Part shown: piece by piece, positions 42,517-51,731 of the stretch
Layout: each line of letters begins with the position of its first letter
Position numbering within the stretch: position 1 is the stretch's first letter
From: Desulfobacteraceae bacterium
Lineage (GTDB): Bacteria; Desulfobacterota; Desulfobacteria; Desulfobacterales; Desulfobacteraceae
NCBI GenBank assembly: GCA_024225635.1
Contig: JAAEMK010001124.1
Location: 1 to 64,000, forward strand
Direction: 5' to 3'
DNA length: 64,000 bases
Program-made: the position numbers and the translations under genes
Notes under the pieces: model-generated
The model's input: only the letters and a program-made list of their open reading frames with translations
Told to the model about the DNA's origin: nothing
Databases searched by the model: none

Positions 42517-44351
42517 ATGGATTGCCGGTCCGGTACCCGCTTTTGGAACCTGGCCACCTGGGACCGGTAGTACTCCTGCCGGTCCCGGGCCTTGCCCAGG
42601 GCCTCCACGGACGCCGCCAGGGCCTCCTGCTCCAGGCCGTTCAGCCAGCACGCCTCGGCATAGGTGTCCAGCACATAGGCGGTTCTTTCAACGTCAAGGG
42701 CCTTTAAGGACAGGGCCAGGGCCTTTTCAGGGTCCAGGAACGAGGAGTCGCTGCAGGTCGCGAACAGCCACGCAAGATTGTTCAGGGCATGGACATTCCC
42801 GGGAGCGATCTTAAGGACATTGTCATAGGCCTGTATGGCCTGCTCAAACATCTCCTTCCCATAGTAGTAATCCCCGACCATGGTATAGATTTCCGCATTG
42901 CCTGGATCGAGCTCGAGCTCCCTCTGCAAAACCGTCTCGGCAAGGTAGCGGTTCAACACCTTCTTACCCGTACCGAAATTGAGGGAATAGCCGGCTATCA
43001 CCATCATCAGAATCACCACAAGATAGCCAAGGACCATTCTGCGGATCTTTTTGTTGTGTTTTTCCACAAGGGTTGGATCGACCTCACACTGTTCCAGGAA
43101 CCCGATTCTCTGGGAGATGCTGAAATGGTGCCAGTTGGGGCGGTCGGGGGAGGTGCGGCTGAACCGGGCGATCTTGTAAAAGGTGTTGATGAGGGACCCC
43201 GCACTGCCCAGCAGGGAGTAGACATGGGTGTCTGCCTGGCGCTCGAAATTGCGCATGAAGAAACCGAACCCGAACCGGAAATAGAGCAGGAAAAGCAGGA
43301 TCAGAATCAGGCTGAACACCAGGGTGGACCAGGTCTCGGGCTCGATGCCGGCAAAGGAGGCAAGGAAGGAAAGCGGGTTCATGTAGTAGATCAGCACGAA
43401 CAACGGATCAAACAGGGCATAGACACAGGCGATGTATCCTGCGAAAAAAACAAGGTAGAAATGGATATGCCGGTGTTTCACATGGCCGATTTCATGGGCG
43501 ATCACGGCGTCGATCTCAGGGGGGCTCAACAGGGTCACCAGGGCCGGGGTCACCAGGATATAGCGAAACCGCGCCACAAGCCCCATTACTCCCGCGGTGA
43601 TCATGGAGCCGCCAAAGAGCTCCCACTTCAAAATATCGGCATAGCCGAGGCGGGCGGCATTGCACAAGGCTTCTATCCGCTCGCGGATGGGACCCTTTTC
43701 CAGGGAGGAACAGCCCCACAGTTTCTGGATCAGCACAGGCCCGAAGGTAGCCACGGCAAAGAGGAAAACAAGCACATAGAGGATCTCCCCCGCCGGGGTT
43801 GACAGGAACTCTCTCGGGCCGTCAAAGGGAAGGATCTGGATCAGGTCGGCGGTGATGGAAAGGAGAAACCAGGGAAGGAGCGCTGGAAGGGAAAAGGAGA
43901 TGTTGGAGAGCACAAAGCTCTTCCGGGTCACCGCCCCTGGAAAGAACCGCCTCTGGACACTCCAGGCCGCTGTCCACACGATCACAAGATACCCCACAAA
44001 CCCCAGCAGGAACAAAAGCGCCTCAAAGGTGGGAAAGATCTCAAAGGGCCTGAAACCGGCGAACAGCAGCTTGAGCTTCAGAAGATAGAGATCGGCCGCA
44101 AACAGCAGCAGGGCAAGAATCGACAGCCTGGACAGGGCCCGGTCCAGCCTGAGATCCAGGGACACCCCGGCGATATGGGGCGACCTTGCCGCCAGCCGCC
44201 GGAAGGTCATGCGGCAGATCACGGCAAACAGAACCGCCAGGGCCAGGGCCGCCACCAGGGCGTAATCGGGCATGACTTCGGCTGCCCCCGGGTGCTGGCA
44301 GGTGGTATAAAGGATCAGGGCGACAAGAAAATAGATAAAGTTGGCAAACAT
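42513..44351 (-). CDS. M48-family integral membrane metalloprotease with C-terminal TPRs
   Basis: 612 aa. About eight hydrophobic segments in the first 430 residues. The zinc site is VIAHEIGHVKHRH with the third ligand Glu in ERQADTHVY. TPR-like repeats follow (AEIYTMVGDYYYGKEMFEQA, then NVHALNNLAWLFATC). Resembles HtpX/Ste24-type proteases for membrane-protein quality control; the TPR tail may recruit substrate. It abuts the NUDIX gene (0 bases) and probably is co-transcribed after it. Confidence 0.9.
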   Translation of the reverse strand: MFANFIYFLVALILYTTCQHPGAAEVMPDYALVAALALAVLFAVICRMTFRRLAARSPHIAGVSLDLRLDRALSRLSILALLLFAADLYLLKLKLLFAGFRPFEIFPTFEALLFLLGFVGYLVIVWTAAWSVQRRFFPGAVTRKSFVLSNISFSLPALLPWFLLSITADLIQILPFDGPREFLSTPAGEILYVLVFLFAVATFGPVLIQKLWGCSSLEKGPIRERIEALCNAARLGYADILKWELFGGSMITAGVMGLVARFRYILVTPALVTLLSPPEIDAVIAHEIGHVKHRHIHFYLVFFAGYIACVYALFDPLFVLIYYMNPLSFLASFAGIEPETWSTLVFSLILILLFLLYFRFGFGFFMRNFERQADTHVYSLLGSAGSLINTFYKIARFSRTSPDRPNWHHFSISQRIGFLEQCEVDPTLVEKHNKKIRRMVLGYLVVILMMVIAGYSLNFGTGKKVLNRYLAETVLQRELELDPGNAEIYTMVGDYYYGKEMFEQAIQAYDNVLKIAPGNVHALNNLAWLFATCSDSSFLDPEKALALSLKALDVERTAYVLDTYAEACWLNGLEQEALAASVEALGKARDRQEYYRSQVARFQKRVPDRQSI

Positions 44352-44927
44352 TTATATACTACCAAGTTCCGCAAACATGGAGAGGACGATCCAGGTCTTG
44401 ACGTCAAACTTCAGCCCCGGTGTTTCAAGGAGTTCCCGGGCCTCCTCTTGTGAAAGCATAATCACCTCGATCTCCTCGGAATCTTCGTTCCGGTCGGTGG
44501 AGGGTTCGCCCTTACACTCGGCATAAACCATGGTTACCGACTCATCGGTCATGCCCGAGGAGGAGTAGACCGGCGGGCTCCGGCGCAGGGTTTTCACCAA
44601 AGTCAGCCCTGTCTCCTCATGGAGTTCCCGGACCGCCGCCTCGAGAACCGCCTCGTTTTTATCCACAAGGCCCGCCGGAAACCCGTATTGATCCCCTCCC
44701 AGGGGAACCCGGAACTCCCGGATCAGCACCAGCCGCTGTTTCTCCCGGTGAAAGGGCACAATCACCACGGCATCGGGAACCGGGTCTTTGCCGTTCAGGG
44801 CGCAGGGCTCGTCACACCGGGACGCAAAGATCCAGGATTTTTCCTTGCCCTTCCTGTCCCTGTACCGCATGGAAAAAAGGTTCAAATGGTTGAACCGGGT
44901 CACCTTTTTCATATCCACTATATCCAA
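44352..44927 (-). CDS. NUDIX hydrolase (ADP-ribose pyrophosphatase-like)
   Basis: 191 aa with a full Nudix box GLVDKNEAVLEAAVRELHEETGL (GX5EX7REUXEEXGU; quoted portion REL HEE T G). Residues before it (RDRKGKEKSWIFASR) and the preferred length suggest an ADP-ribose or nucleoside-diphosphate-sugar pyrophosphatase. It ends exactly where the protease begins. Not assigned to a specific substrate. Confidence 0.88.
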   Translation of the reverse strand: MDIVDMKKVTRFNHLNLFSMRYRDRKGKEKSWIFASRCDEPCALNGKDPVPDAVVIVPFHREKQRLVLIREFRVPLGGDQYGFPAGLVDKNEAVLEAAVRELHEETGLTLVKTLRRSPPVYSSSGMTDESVTMVYAECKGEPSTDRNEDSEEIEVIMLSQEEARELLETPGLKFDVKTWIVLSMFAELGSI

Positions 44928-45252
44928 GAGATCGCTCCTTTTCGCTTACTGATTAAAATGAAATTCTAATGGATATGAACCGTTTTTACAATGATAATCA
45001 ACCCCTTGACTTGCAGCAAAAGAATCGAAGGGCCTTTAGCACCCGCTCCCCCTTTTCAAAAGCCATTGCAACATTCCTGATAAACAAAAAAAAACAATAA
45101 GCTAAGCCTGCCCCCCATCGAGACAAAGGGAGCGCTGGGTAAGTTGCTTTACCATAAAAGACGATGTACGACTCCTAGTCTGCCGGGCAGTTGTTAAATT
45201 TTAACCATAAAAATCATGAAGGACATGAAGGGGGAAATAACGATAAGGAGTC
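44928..45252. other. Intergenic region with a solo repeat arm
   Basis: No gene is seen. A solo reverse arm of the repeat family lies at 45095-45115 (caataagctaagcctgcccc, one substitution) and is followed by the linker-like catcgagacaaaggg, i.e. a decayed composite unit. The remainder is AT-rich and includes TTGTTAAATTTTAACCATAA at about 45191-45210, a partly palindromic sequence. No clear promoter. Confidence 0.5.
45095..45115 (-). repeat. Solo REPIN arm (decayed)
   Basis: Reverse-orientation arm with one change (CCTGCCCCC in place of CCTGACCCC). No partner arm lies within 200 bases, so it is a remnant or a solo copy. It is followed by catcgag, the same start of the linker as at 29918-30103 and 48991-50165. 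Confidence 0.8.
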
Positions 45253-45873
45253 TTAGAGCTCCCAGGGCCTCTTTCCCTGTCTCAGGGCCAGGGGAGGTTC
45301 AAGAATCTCCGACCAGACAACGGCATTGCGGATCTGTTGCCTTGACCGGCACCGGTCCCGGAAACACCGGGAACGGTGCCTGGCCCCGGGAAGTTTGTCC
45401 GGGGCCACATGGGCAGCCGGATACGCAACCGGGAACGGTTCCGGTTCCGGCACAGGCTCCCCTGGTTCCGGTTCCATGGGTTCTTCACGGTACTCAAAGA
45501 ACGGCGTCCCATCCATGGAAGGTGCCTGGCCCTGGGTCCTTGCCCTTTCAAGCTCCTCCCGGAACTGCTGTTCCATCTCGGCAAAGAACCGCCTCACCCG
45601 CTCCCCAATCACGGAAAGAAGCTTTGGTGCTGGACGATCAAATCTGGCGGCCGGCTTTGGCGCTACCTTTTCGGGACTGACTGCTGTTTTTGACGCAGCC
45701 TGTTCGGGGGCGGCAACCGGCTTTTGAGACGCCGTTTCCCGGGATTCAACCTTGGGCGCCCCCTTGGGAACAGGCTTTTTCCGTTGGTCGGACTTAATTT
45801 TTCGATGCTTTGCAAACACCAGCGCCACATAGATAATCAGAACAAGAATGGGAAGAATATCCTCATACTTCAC
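45253..45873 (-). CDS. Small membrane protein of the FloA/NfeD locus, function unknown
   Basis: 206 aa. One N-terminal helix (DILPILVLIIYVALVFA), a basic stretch, a Pro/Ala/Lys-rich region (about 30-80), then an acidic Pro/Glu region and a C-terminal conserved motif RNAVVWSEILEPPLALR. The same C-terminal motif (VVWSEILGPP) recurs in uncharacterised anchored proteins near floA in Desulfobacterota. It follows floA by 30 bases on the minus strand. A link with the flotillin membrane domain is inferred. Confidence 0.65.
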   Translation of the reverse strand: MKYEDILPILVLIIYVALVFAKHRKIKSDQRKKPVPKGAPKVESRETASQKPVAAPEQAASKTAVSPEKVAPKPAARFDRPAPKLLSVIGERVRRFFAEMEQQFREELERARTQGQAPSMDGTPFFEYREEPMEPEPGEPVPEPEPFPVAYPAAHVAPDKLPGARHRSRCFRDRCRSRQQIRNAVVWSEILEPPLALRQGKRPWEL

Positions 45874-45903
45874 GGCAGTCTCCTGGTTCGCTACAGGTTA
45901 TGT

Positions 45904-46884
45904 TCAGCACTGATCGGAGTCATCCGCACCGGGGGTGGCGATGGCATCCCTCATATCCGTATCGGCGACGATATTTCGCATGCGGTAGTAATCCATGATG
46001 CCCATGTTGCCCTCCCTGAACGCCTCGGCCATTGCCAGGGGAACCTGGGCCTCGGCCTCCACCACCTTGGCCTTCATCTCCTGGACCCTGGCCTTCATCT
46101 CCTGCTCCCTTGCAAAGGCCATGGCCCGGCGCTCTTCGGCTTTTGCCTGGGCGATCTTCTTGTCCGCCTCCGCCCGGTCCGTCTCAAGCTCGGCACCGAT
46201 GTTCTTGCCCACATCCACGTCGGCAATATCGATGGAAAGGATCTCATAGGCGGTTCCGGAATCAAGGCCCTTGGAGAGAACGGTCTTGGAGATGAGGTCG
46301 GGGTTTTCCAGGACCATCTTGTGGGAATTGGCGGACCCGATGGTGGTGACAATGCCCTCCCCCACCCTGGCCAGGATGGTTTCCTCCCCGGCCCCGCCCA
46401 CCAGGCGGTCAATGTTTGCCCTGACCGTCACCCTGGAGATGGCCTTGAGCTGGATGCCGTCCTTGGCCATGGCCGCGATCAGCGGGGTTTCGATCACCTT
46501 GGGATTGACGCTCATCTGCACCGCCTCGAGCACGTTTCTGCCGGCAAGATCGATGGCGGCGGACCGGTTGAAACCAAGCTCGATGTTGGCCTTGTCCGCG
46601 GCGATCAGGGATTTTACCACCCGGGAGACATCGCCCCCTGCAAGGTAATGGGATTCGAAGTCGTCGGTGGAGATATCAAGGCCCGCCTTGACCGCCATGA
46701 TTTTCGAGGTGACAACCAGTCTGGGCGGCACCTTTCTGAACCGCATGAACACGATGTTGAACAGCCCCACCCTGGCACCCGACACAAGGGACTGGACCCA
46801 CAACGAGATGGAAGAACCGATGAAAAACAGCAGAATAATGGATACGATGACCAGTAAAATGACAAGAATGGTGGTAAATTCCAT
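45904..46884 (-). CDS. floA: Flotillin-like protein FloA
   Basis: 326 aa. An N-terminal membrane segment ([19 protein letters not shown]) is followed by a PHB-like domain ([20 protein letters not shown]) and an Ala/Glu/Lys-rich coiled coil (about 225-300). Length and sequence match the UPF0365/FloA family. These proteins form dynamic membrane domains with NfeD partners. It is 38 bases downstream of the short NfeD gene. Confidence 0.95.
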   Translation of the reverse strand: MEFTTILVILLVIVSIILLFFIGSSISLWVQSLVSGARVGLFNIVFMRFRKVPPRLVVTSKIMAVKAGLDISTDDFESHYLAGGDVSRVVKSLIAADKANIELGFNRSAAIDLAGRNVLEAVQMSVNPKVIETPLIAAMAKDGIQLKAISRVTVRANIDRLVGGAGEETILARVGEGIVTTIGSANSHKMVLENPDLISKTVLSKGLDSGTAYEILSIDIADVDVGKNIGAELETDRAEADKKIAQAKAEERRAMAFAREQEMKARVQEMKAKVVEAEAQVPLAMAEAFREGNMGIMDYYRMRNIVADTDMRDAIATPGADDSDQC

Positions 46885-46922
46885 GAGATTCTCCTTATTA
46901 AAGACCTCGATTTAACCCCTGT

Positions 46923-47414
46923 CTAAGACGATTGATTTTCCTGTTTTTCCCTGACAATGATCTGGTTGCCCGTAACGGCATGGACAACAATGGGCGTATC
47001 TTTATGGATATATTCTCCCCGGGTGACCACATCCACCCGTTTTTCCTCGATAATGGCAATCCCCGCAGGCCTGAGATCGGTCTTGGACACCCCGGTTTTG
47101 CCCACATAGGACTCAAGCCCTGGACTCTGGGACACGATCCCCTCCTCACTTGAAAGGGTGGTGCGCAGGGTGACCGGTGATTTGGCAAGCAGCCGCAATC
47201 CCACATAGACGAGCACGGGAATGATAACCATGTCGGCCATGACAAAGGCCATGCCCACCCCGGGTGAAAATCCCGTAAAAACGGTGTAGAGGGAATAGCC
47301 GAACACCAGGGCCGCCATGATGGAGAGAATGCCCCCCGAGGGGATGATGATTTCGGCGATGATGATGCCCACCCCCACGATCTGAAGAATCACCGGATAT
47401 GTCAATCCTCTCAT
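46923..47414 (-). CDS. NfeD family protein, short form
   Basis: 163 aa with three or four helices (LQIVGVGIIIAEIIIPSGG, SIMAALVFGYSLYTVFTGF), then an OB-fold soluble domain (GKTGVSKTDLRPAGIAIIEE). Pairs with flotillins. The start overlaps the stop of the long NfeD gene by 4 bases (ATGA). Confidence 0.92.
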   Translation of the reverse strand: MRGLTYPVILQIVGVGIIIAEIIIPSGGILSIMAALVFGYSLYTVFTGFSPGVGMAFVMADMVIIPVLVYVGLRLLAKSPVTLRTTLSSEEGIVSQSPGLESYVGKTGVSKTDLRPAGIAIIEEKRVDVVTRGEYIHKDTPIVVHAVTGNQIIVREKQENQSS

Positions 47415-48916
47415 TTCTCCTCCTCCTCTGCCAGGACGATCATGCGGTTACCCTCGATCCGGGCCACACGAATCCTTGTTCCCTTTTCGATAAACTCCCC
47501 CTGGGAAACGGCGTCAAACAGCTCTCCATTGATCTCCACCTTGCCCGACGGCCGGAGAAAAGTGACGGCGAGCCCCCTGTCTCCGGGGCTTGCCTTCCTT
47601 ATCTCCATGGAGTCCGCATGGGAATCCTTGAGGGTGGAGCTGAGGTAGGGACCGTCAACCACCACGGAGAGCCTGGGAAGAAGGTACCGGATGGTGGCAA
47701 GGGCTAAAACCAGCCCGGCCACGGAGGCTCCCAGCACCTGGATCAGGTTTTTCATCAGCAGTTTTCCCTGCCAGGGCAGGGAGGGATCGGGAACTACGAA
47801 ATCCTGGAGGGCCAGGACCAGGCCCGCACCCATGAGAATCAGTCCGGCAATGCCGGAGATGCCGAAGCCGGGCAGGACGAATATCTCCACACCGAACAGG
47901 ATCATGCCCGCGACAACCAGCAGAAATTCGGTGTAATCGGCAAGCCCCACAAGGTACTGGCCGGCAAAAACAAGGCCCAGGCAAATGATCCCCACAAGAC
48001 CGGGCACACCGAAACCCGGTGATTTTATCTCGGTGTAAAGGGCGCCAAGGCCGATCATCATCAGGATGGGAGAGATCTTTGTGATGAACCGGACAAAGGC
48101 CTCGGACCAGTTTTCCTCTATGGGAATGATCTCGTAATTTACGATTTCCATCTTCTCAAGCATCTCTTCCACCGAGTCGACGGTCATGCTGGAAAAGCCG
48201 AGTTCCTTGGCTTCCAGGGCATCCATGGTCAAAAGCTCCCCTTTATCCACGATGGTCTTTTTTGCCGTGATCGCCTGCTTTTGCTGGTCGGTGAGATCGT
48301 CATACTCACGGGAATCCATGTACCGGGTTTCTCCGTCAATGGTGACACGGTACACGGCCATGCGATCGGTAACCATGGCCTCGGCAAGGACCTCGGGATA
48401 GTTGTTTCGCTTGGCAAGGGACCTGAATTTCGCCCTGAGGGGAGACTGGAACTTTTCCCCCATCATCTTCGGCCCTTCACTGGAGTACATGATGGGCGCG
48501 CAGTCGCCGATGGTGGTATGGTGCTTCATGACCAGCCGGTTGCAGGCAAGGGAGATGAGGGCGCCCGCCGATATGGCCTTGTCGCTGACAAAGGCGACGG
48601 TCTTTCCCTTGGGGGTGTTGAGGATCACATCCACGATCTGGAGGGCGGAATCCACCCGTCCGCCAAAGGTGTCCATCTTGAGGATAAACAGGGAAGAAGG
48701 GTCCTGGTCCGTGGACAACGCCCGATTGAGATAGGCGGCCATTCCAGGCTCCACGGGTCCCTCGACCTTGATCTCATACACTTTGATCCTTGTATTATCG
48801 CCTGTTGCGTGTCCCTGAACGGGCAGAAAAACGAGAAAAAGAACGATCAATGCCAATCCCGTTGACCAGAGGCGATTCAAACAAGTCACCACGATCTCTT
48901 TTCCTGGAGGTTTCAT
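47411..48916 (-). CDS. NfeD-family membrane serine protease (ClpP-class, long form)
   Basis: 501 aa with a signal sequence (LALIVLFLVFLPVQGHA). An N-terminal ClpP-like protease domain follows (VRI...AISAGALISLACN, the Ser of SAG being the likely nucleophile, then TTIGDCAPI). Five helices lie in the middle (about 265-400), then the NfeD OB-fold. The known enzyme from Pyrococcus cleaves stomatin C termini. It opens a four-gene operon with short NfeD, FloA and the small membrane protein. Confidence 0.9.
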   Translation of the reverse strand: MKPPGKEIVVTCLNRLWSTGLALIVLFLVFLPVQGHATGDNTRIKVYEIKVEGPVEPGMAAYLNRALSTDQDPSSLFILKMDTFGGRVDSALQIVDVILNTPKGKTVAFVSDKAISAGALISLACNRLVMKHHTTIGDCAPIMYSSEGPKMMGEKFQSPLRAKFRSLAKRNNYPEVLAEAMVTDRMAVYRVTIDGETRYMDSREYDDLTDQQKQAITAKKTIVDKGELLTMDALEAKELGFSSMTVDSVEEMLEKMEIVNYEIIPIEENWSEAFVRFITKISPILMMIGLGALYTEIKSPGFGVPGLVGIICLGLVFAGQYLVGLADYTEFLLVVAGMILFGVEIFVLPGFGISGIAGLILMGAGLVLALQDFVVPDPSLPWQGKLLMKNLIQVLGASVAGLVLALATIRYLLPRLSVVVDGPYLSSTLKDSHADSMEIRKASPGDRGLAVTFLRPSGKVEINGELFDAVSQGEFIEKGTRIRVARIEGNRMIVLAEEEEK

Positions 48917-48990
48917 ACCTTAGAATAGTACCAGAGGCGAACACGGTGTCAAGATAATAGTTCGCCTGTCGCAACAATAGCGAAAGCATC

Positions 48991-49186
48991 GGGGTCACGA
49001 CAACCGGGGTCAGGCTTAGCTTATTGCAACAACCCCAATCAAACAAAATAACAGCCAATAAGCTAAGCCTGACCCCATCGAGGCGAGCGAAGCAAATTCA
49101 GCCTACGACAGCCGGGGCCGGGCTTAGCTTATTGACTACGTTACACGCAGAATCATAAATTCACACAATAAGCTAAGCCCGACCCC
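48991..49186. repeat. REPIN-like cluster 6: composite of a type B and a type C element
   Basis: Type B element 49006-49076 (arms GGGGTCAGGCTTAGCTTATT..., loop caacaaccccaatcaaacaaaataacagc) is followed by the linker atcgaggcgagcgaagcaaattcagcctacgacagcc and a type C element 49114-49186 (arms GGGGCCGGGCTTAGC.../...GCCCGACCCC, loop actacgttacacgcagaatc...). A nearly identical block lies at 49944-50165. It separates the nfeD gene from the trhA stop. Confidence 0.92.
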
Positions 49187-49216
49187 GATTTAATCACGAT
49201 TTATGCCCCGAATTAA

Positions 49217-49864
49217 TCACATATAGGGAAGATAGCGAAACACGACCCAGAAGTGGCAGAAGCTTCCAGCCATGACAAAAAAGTGCCAGATGCCGTGAAA
49301 CCCCACGACCTCGGGCCATGGGTCCGGCCGTTTCAACCCGTAGATCACGGCACCCACGCTGTAGAACAGCCCCCCTGCCCCAAGCCAGGCCATGCACCCG
49401 GTGGGAAGGATCGTAACCAGGGGATAGACGGCCACCAGGCAGAGCCAGCCCATGACAAGGTAGATAAAGGTGGACACCCACCTGGGAACGTTCATGAAAA
49501 AGAGCTTGAGCACAATTCCGGCAAGGGCCATGCCCCAGACCGTGCCAAAGAGACTCCAGCCCCAGGGGCCCCTCAAGGGAACCAGGCAAAGGGGAGTGTA
49601 GGTCCCGGCAATGAGCATGAAAATCATGATATGGTCCAGGCGGCGCATCCGGAGAAGCCCTTTGGGTGAGAGGCGCAAACCGTGGTAAAGGGAGCTCGAG
49701 GTGTACATCATCACAAGGGCGGACCCAAAGATGGAAAAGGATACGATATGCCACACCCCGGCCTTCAGGGCGGCAACCACGATGAGCAGGGTAAGGCCTG
49801 CCACCGAGGCGATGGCGCCAGCCATGTGGGAGATTGCATTGACGGGTTCTCTTGGCTTAAACAT
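49217..49864 (-). CDS. trhA: Hemolysin III / TrhA (PAQR-like) membrane protein
   Basis: 215 aa, seven helices. PAQR hallmarks are visible: INAISHMAGA (N-terminal His), SSSLYHG and RRLDHIMIFMLIAGTYTPL, and a C-terminal FHGIWHFFVMAGSFCHF with paired His ligands. Family members influence membrane fluidity or lipid metabolism. The gene is bounded on both sides by the same composite repeat block. Confidence 0.9.
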   Translation of the reverse strand: MFKPREPVNAISHMAGAIASVAGLTLLIVVAALKAGVWHIVSFSIFGSALVMMYTSSSLYHGLRLSPKGLLRMRRLDHIMIFMLIAGTYTPLCLVPLRGPWGWSLFGTVWGMALAGIVLKLFFMNVPRWVSTFIYLVMGWLCLVAVYPLVTILPTGCMAWLGAGGLFYSVGAVIYGLKRPDPWPEVVGFHGIWHFFVMAGSFCHFWVVFRYLPYM

Positions 49865-49943
49865 ATTGCCACTATAGCGCCATCGCCAATTTTTAAAAGA
49901 GTAAAACCGCTATTTTACATTTCTTTTACGATCCGCGACAGCC

Positions 49944-50165
49944 GGGGTCGGGCTTAGCTTATTGCAACAACCCCGACCAAACAAAATAACAGCCAATAAG
50001 CTAAGCCTGACCCCTTCGAGGCAAGCGAAGCAAATTCAGCTCACACCTCGCCCCCATCGAGGCGAACGAAGCAATTTCAGCCTACGACAGCCGGGGTCGG
50101 GCTTAGCTTATTGACTACGTTATACGCAGAATCAGATAATCACGCAATAAGCTAAGCCCGACCCC
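49944..50165. repeat. REPIN-like cluster 7: duplicate of the composite block on the other side of trhA
   Basis: Type B element 49944-50014 (arms with GGGGTCGGGC... to ...GCCTGACCCC), a linker that is longer than in cluster 6 because part of it is duplicated (ttcgaggcaagcgaagcaaa and catcgaggcgaacgaagca), then a type C element 50093-50165. Arm and loop sequences are nearly the same as at 49006-49186 in the same order and orientation. It ends 9 bases before the stop of the radical SAM gene. Confidence 0.92.
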
Positions 50166-50174
50166 GATTGAATA

Positions 50175-51731
50175 TTACGGTGCGACAAACATGGCATGGT
50201 TGGAAGTGAAAAACGGAGGATCCCGCCGCAAAACAGGCGCAATGGCCGGATGCTTCTTAAAACGCTTTTCAAGAAAAATCCGCACCTTTTTCCGGTCCCA
50301 GCCATGGGGATGCTTGAAACTGAGATAAAGGGAAAGATCGCCCCCGTAGAAGTGATCCGTCTCAAGAATGGCCGCATCCTCACTGAATCGCGGAAGGTTA
50401 AAAATAGCCGTGTTAAGGAAACCGATCCTGTCGCTGTGTTCCGCCACATATGACAGGGTCTTCTCCGCCCCAGCCTCAGTCTCGAAACTGGTTCCGAACA
50501 GGAGGTAGACATAGGTGGCGATGTTGGCCTGCTTCAGGGCGGACAGCACCTGGGTCGCCGTATCAAGGTCAGTTCCCTTGTTCATCCTGTCCAGCACCTT
50601 TTGATCTCCGGACTCAAGTCCCAGCTTGAGCATGCGGCACCCGGACCGGTACAAAGCACGACAGAAATCAGGATCGGTCAGGTCCCTGGTGAACCTGACA
50701 AAGCCGTACCAGGTAAACGGCAGTTCCTGTTTTGCCAGGGTCCTCAGGAACGAGGGGCTCAGGGCATCGTCCAGGAAATGGACATGGTCGGGCCGGTACC
50801 GGTCATACAGGTCCGTAAGATCCGTCAGGAGATCCCGGTTCTTTTCCGGCCGGTAGCGCCCTCCTTCGGCCTTTTCAGGGCAGAACCGGCACTTGCTCCA
50901 GTAGCAGCCCGTGGCTGTCCGGAACGGCAGGATACGCCCCGGCGCAAGGTAGCCCTCCCAGTCGCAGAAATCGAAATCCGGACGAAACCGCTCCCCTTCA
51001 ACGGCATGGGAGCCTGAAAGTTCGAGCACCTTGCCCTCCCCGTTGCCTTTGACCATGAGATCCACAAGCCCCTTGAAGGGATCATTCCACAGGGGACTGC
51101 TCATCCATGAGGAGACAAGGCCGCCGCCCATGATGATCCGGGTGCCGGGGAACCGTGACCGTATCCATCCCACAAGGGCAAAGGCGGTGAGGGCCTGGCT
51201 CAGGAAGCACAGGGAGATCCCGATGGAGGAAGGGGCGGACGCCTCGATCCTCGGGGCGAGACGCTCTTCAAAATAGGGAAAGAACGGATTGTCCCCAAAG
51301 GTTTCGGCCGCAGTCACAAGGTCCCGGCTCTTCACCGGGGAAAGCGATGAGTCCCCGTAATCGGCAAGGGTCAGCCGGAACCTGGCATCAAGGGTGGATG
51401 CGATCACCCGGTTGACGTCCATCACCCGCTGGCGGTAACGGTCCCTGTTGTTGTATAGTTCAGGGCGCCTCAGGTCAGAGAGGTTCCGGTCATAGTGGGC
51501 CACGGCCCTTTGGGTCCATTTGTCCGCGGGGTGATTGCCGGATCGGGCCAGCCATAGCTGTGCCTCCAGGTTGGCATCGATCACGGTGCAGTCAATGTTA
51601 TGCCGTTTGAGCGCACCCGCAAGAAGGGCCACGCCGGCCGGGGGTTCGCACGCTTTTCCACAGGGGGGATAAATCAGAATCAAATTACGGTTTTCCAGTG
51701 CCAGGGGCGGATCATAGGGTGTTGCTGTCAA
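50175..51731 (-). CDS. B12-binding-domain radical SAM protein
   Basis: 518 aa if it starts at TTG 51731, inside the end of the sensor-kinase gene; there is no ATG before the homologous region and GGAAG lies upstream. The N terminus resembles B12-binding radical SAM proteins (LILIYPPCGKACEPPAGVALLAGALKRH, quoted in part: LILIYPPCGKACEPPAGVAL). The cluster motif is TGCYWSKCRFCPE, with Cys276, Cys281 and Cys284. That is CX4CX2C, one residue longer than the standard CX3CX2C. A MiaB/HemN-like core follows. Substrate unknown. Confidence 0.82.
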   Translation of the reverse strand: MTATPYDPPLALENRNLILIYPPCGKACEPPAGVALLAGALKRHNIDCTVIDANLEAQLWLARSGNHPADKWTQRAVAHYDRNLSDLRRPELYNNRDRYRQRVMDVNRVIASTLDARFRLTLADYGDSSLSPVKSRDLVTAAETFGDNPFFPYFEERLAPRIEASAPSSIGISLCFLSQALTAFALVGWIRSRFPGTRIIMGGGLVSSWMSSPLWNDPFKGLVDLMVKGNGEGKVLELSGSHAVEGERFRPDFDFCDWEGYLAPGRILPFRTATGCYWSKCRFCPEKAEGGRYRPEKNRDLLTDLTDLYDRYRPDHVHFLDDALSPSFLRTLAKQELPFTWYGFVRFTRDLTDPDFCRALYRSGCRMLKLGLESGDQKVLDRMNKGTDLDTATQVLSALKQANIATYVYLLFGTSFETEAGAEKTLSYVAEHSDRIGFLNTAIFNLPRFSEDAAILETDHFYGGDLSLYLSFKHPHGWDRKKVRIFLEKRFKKHPAIAPVLRRDPPFFTSNHAMFVAP

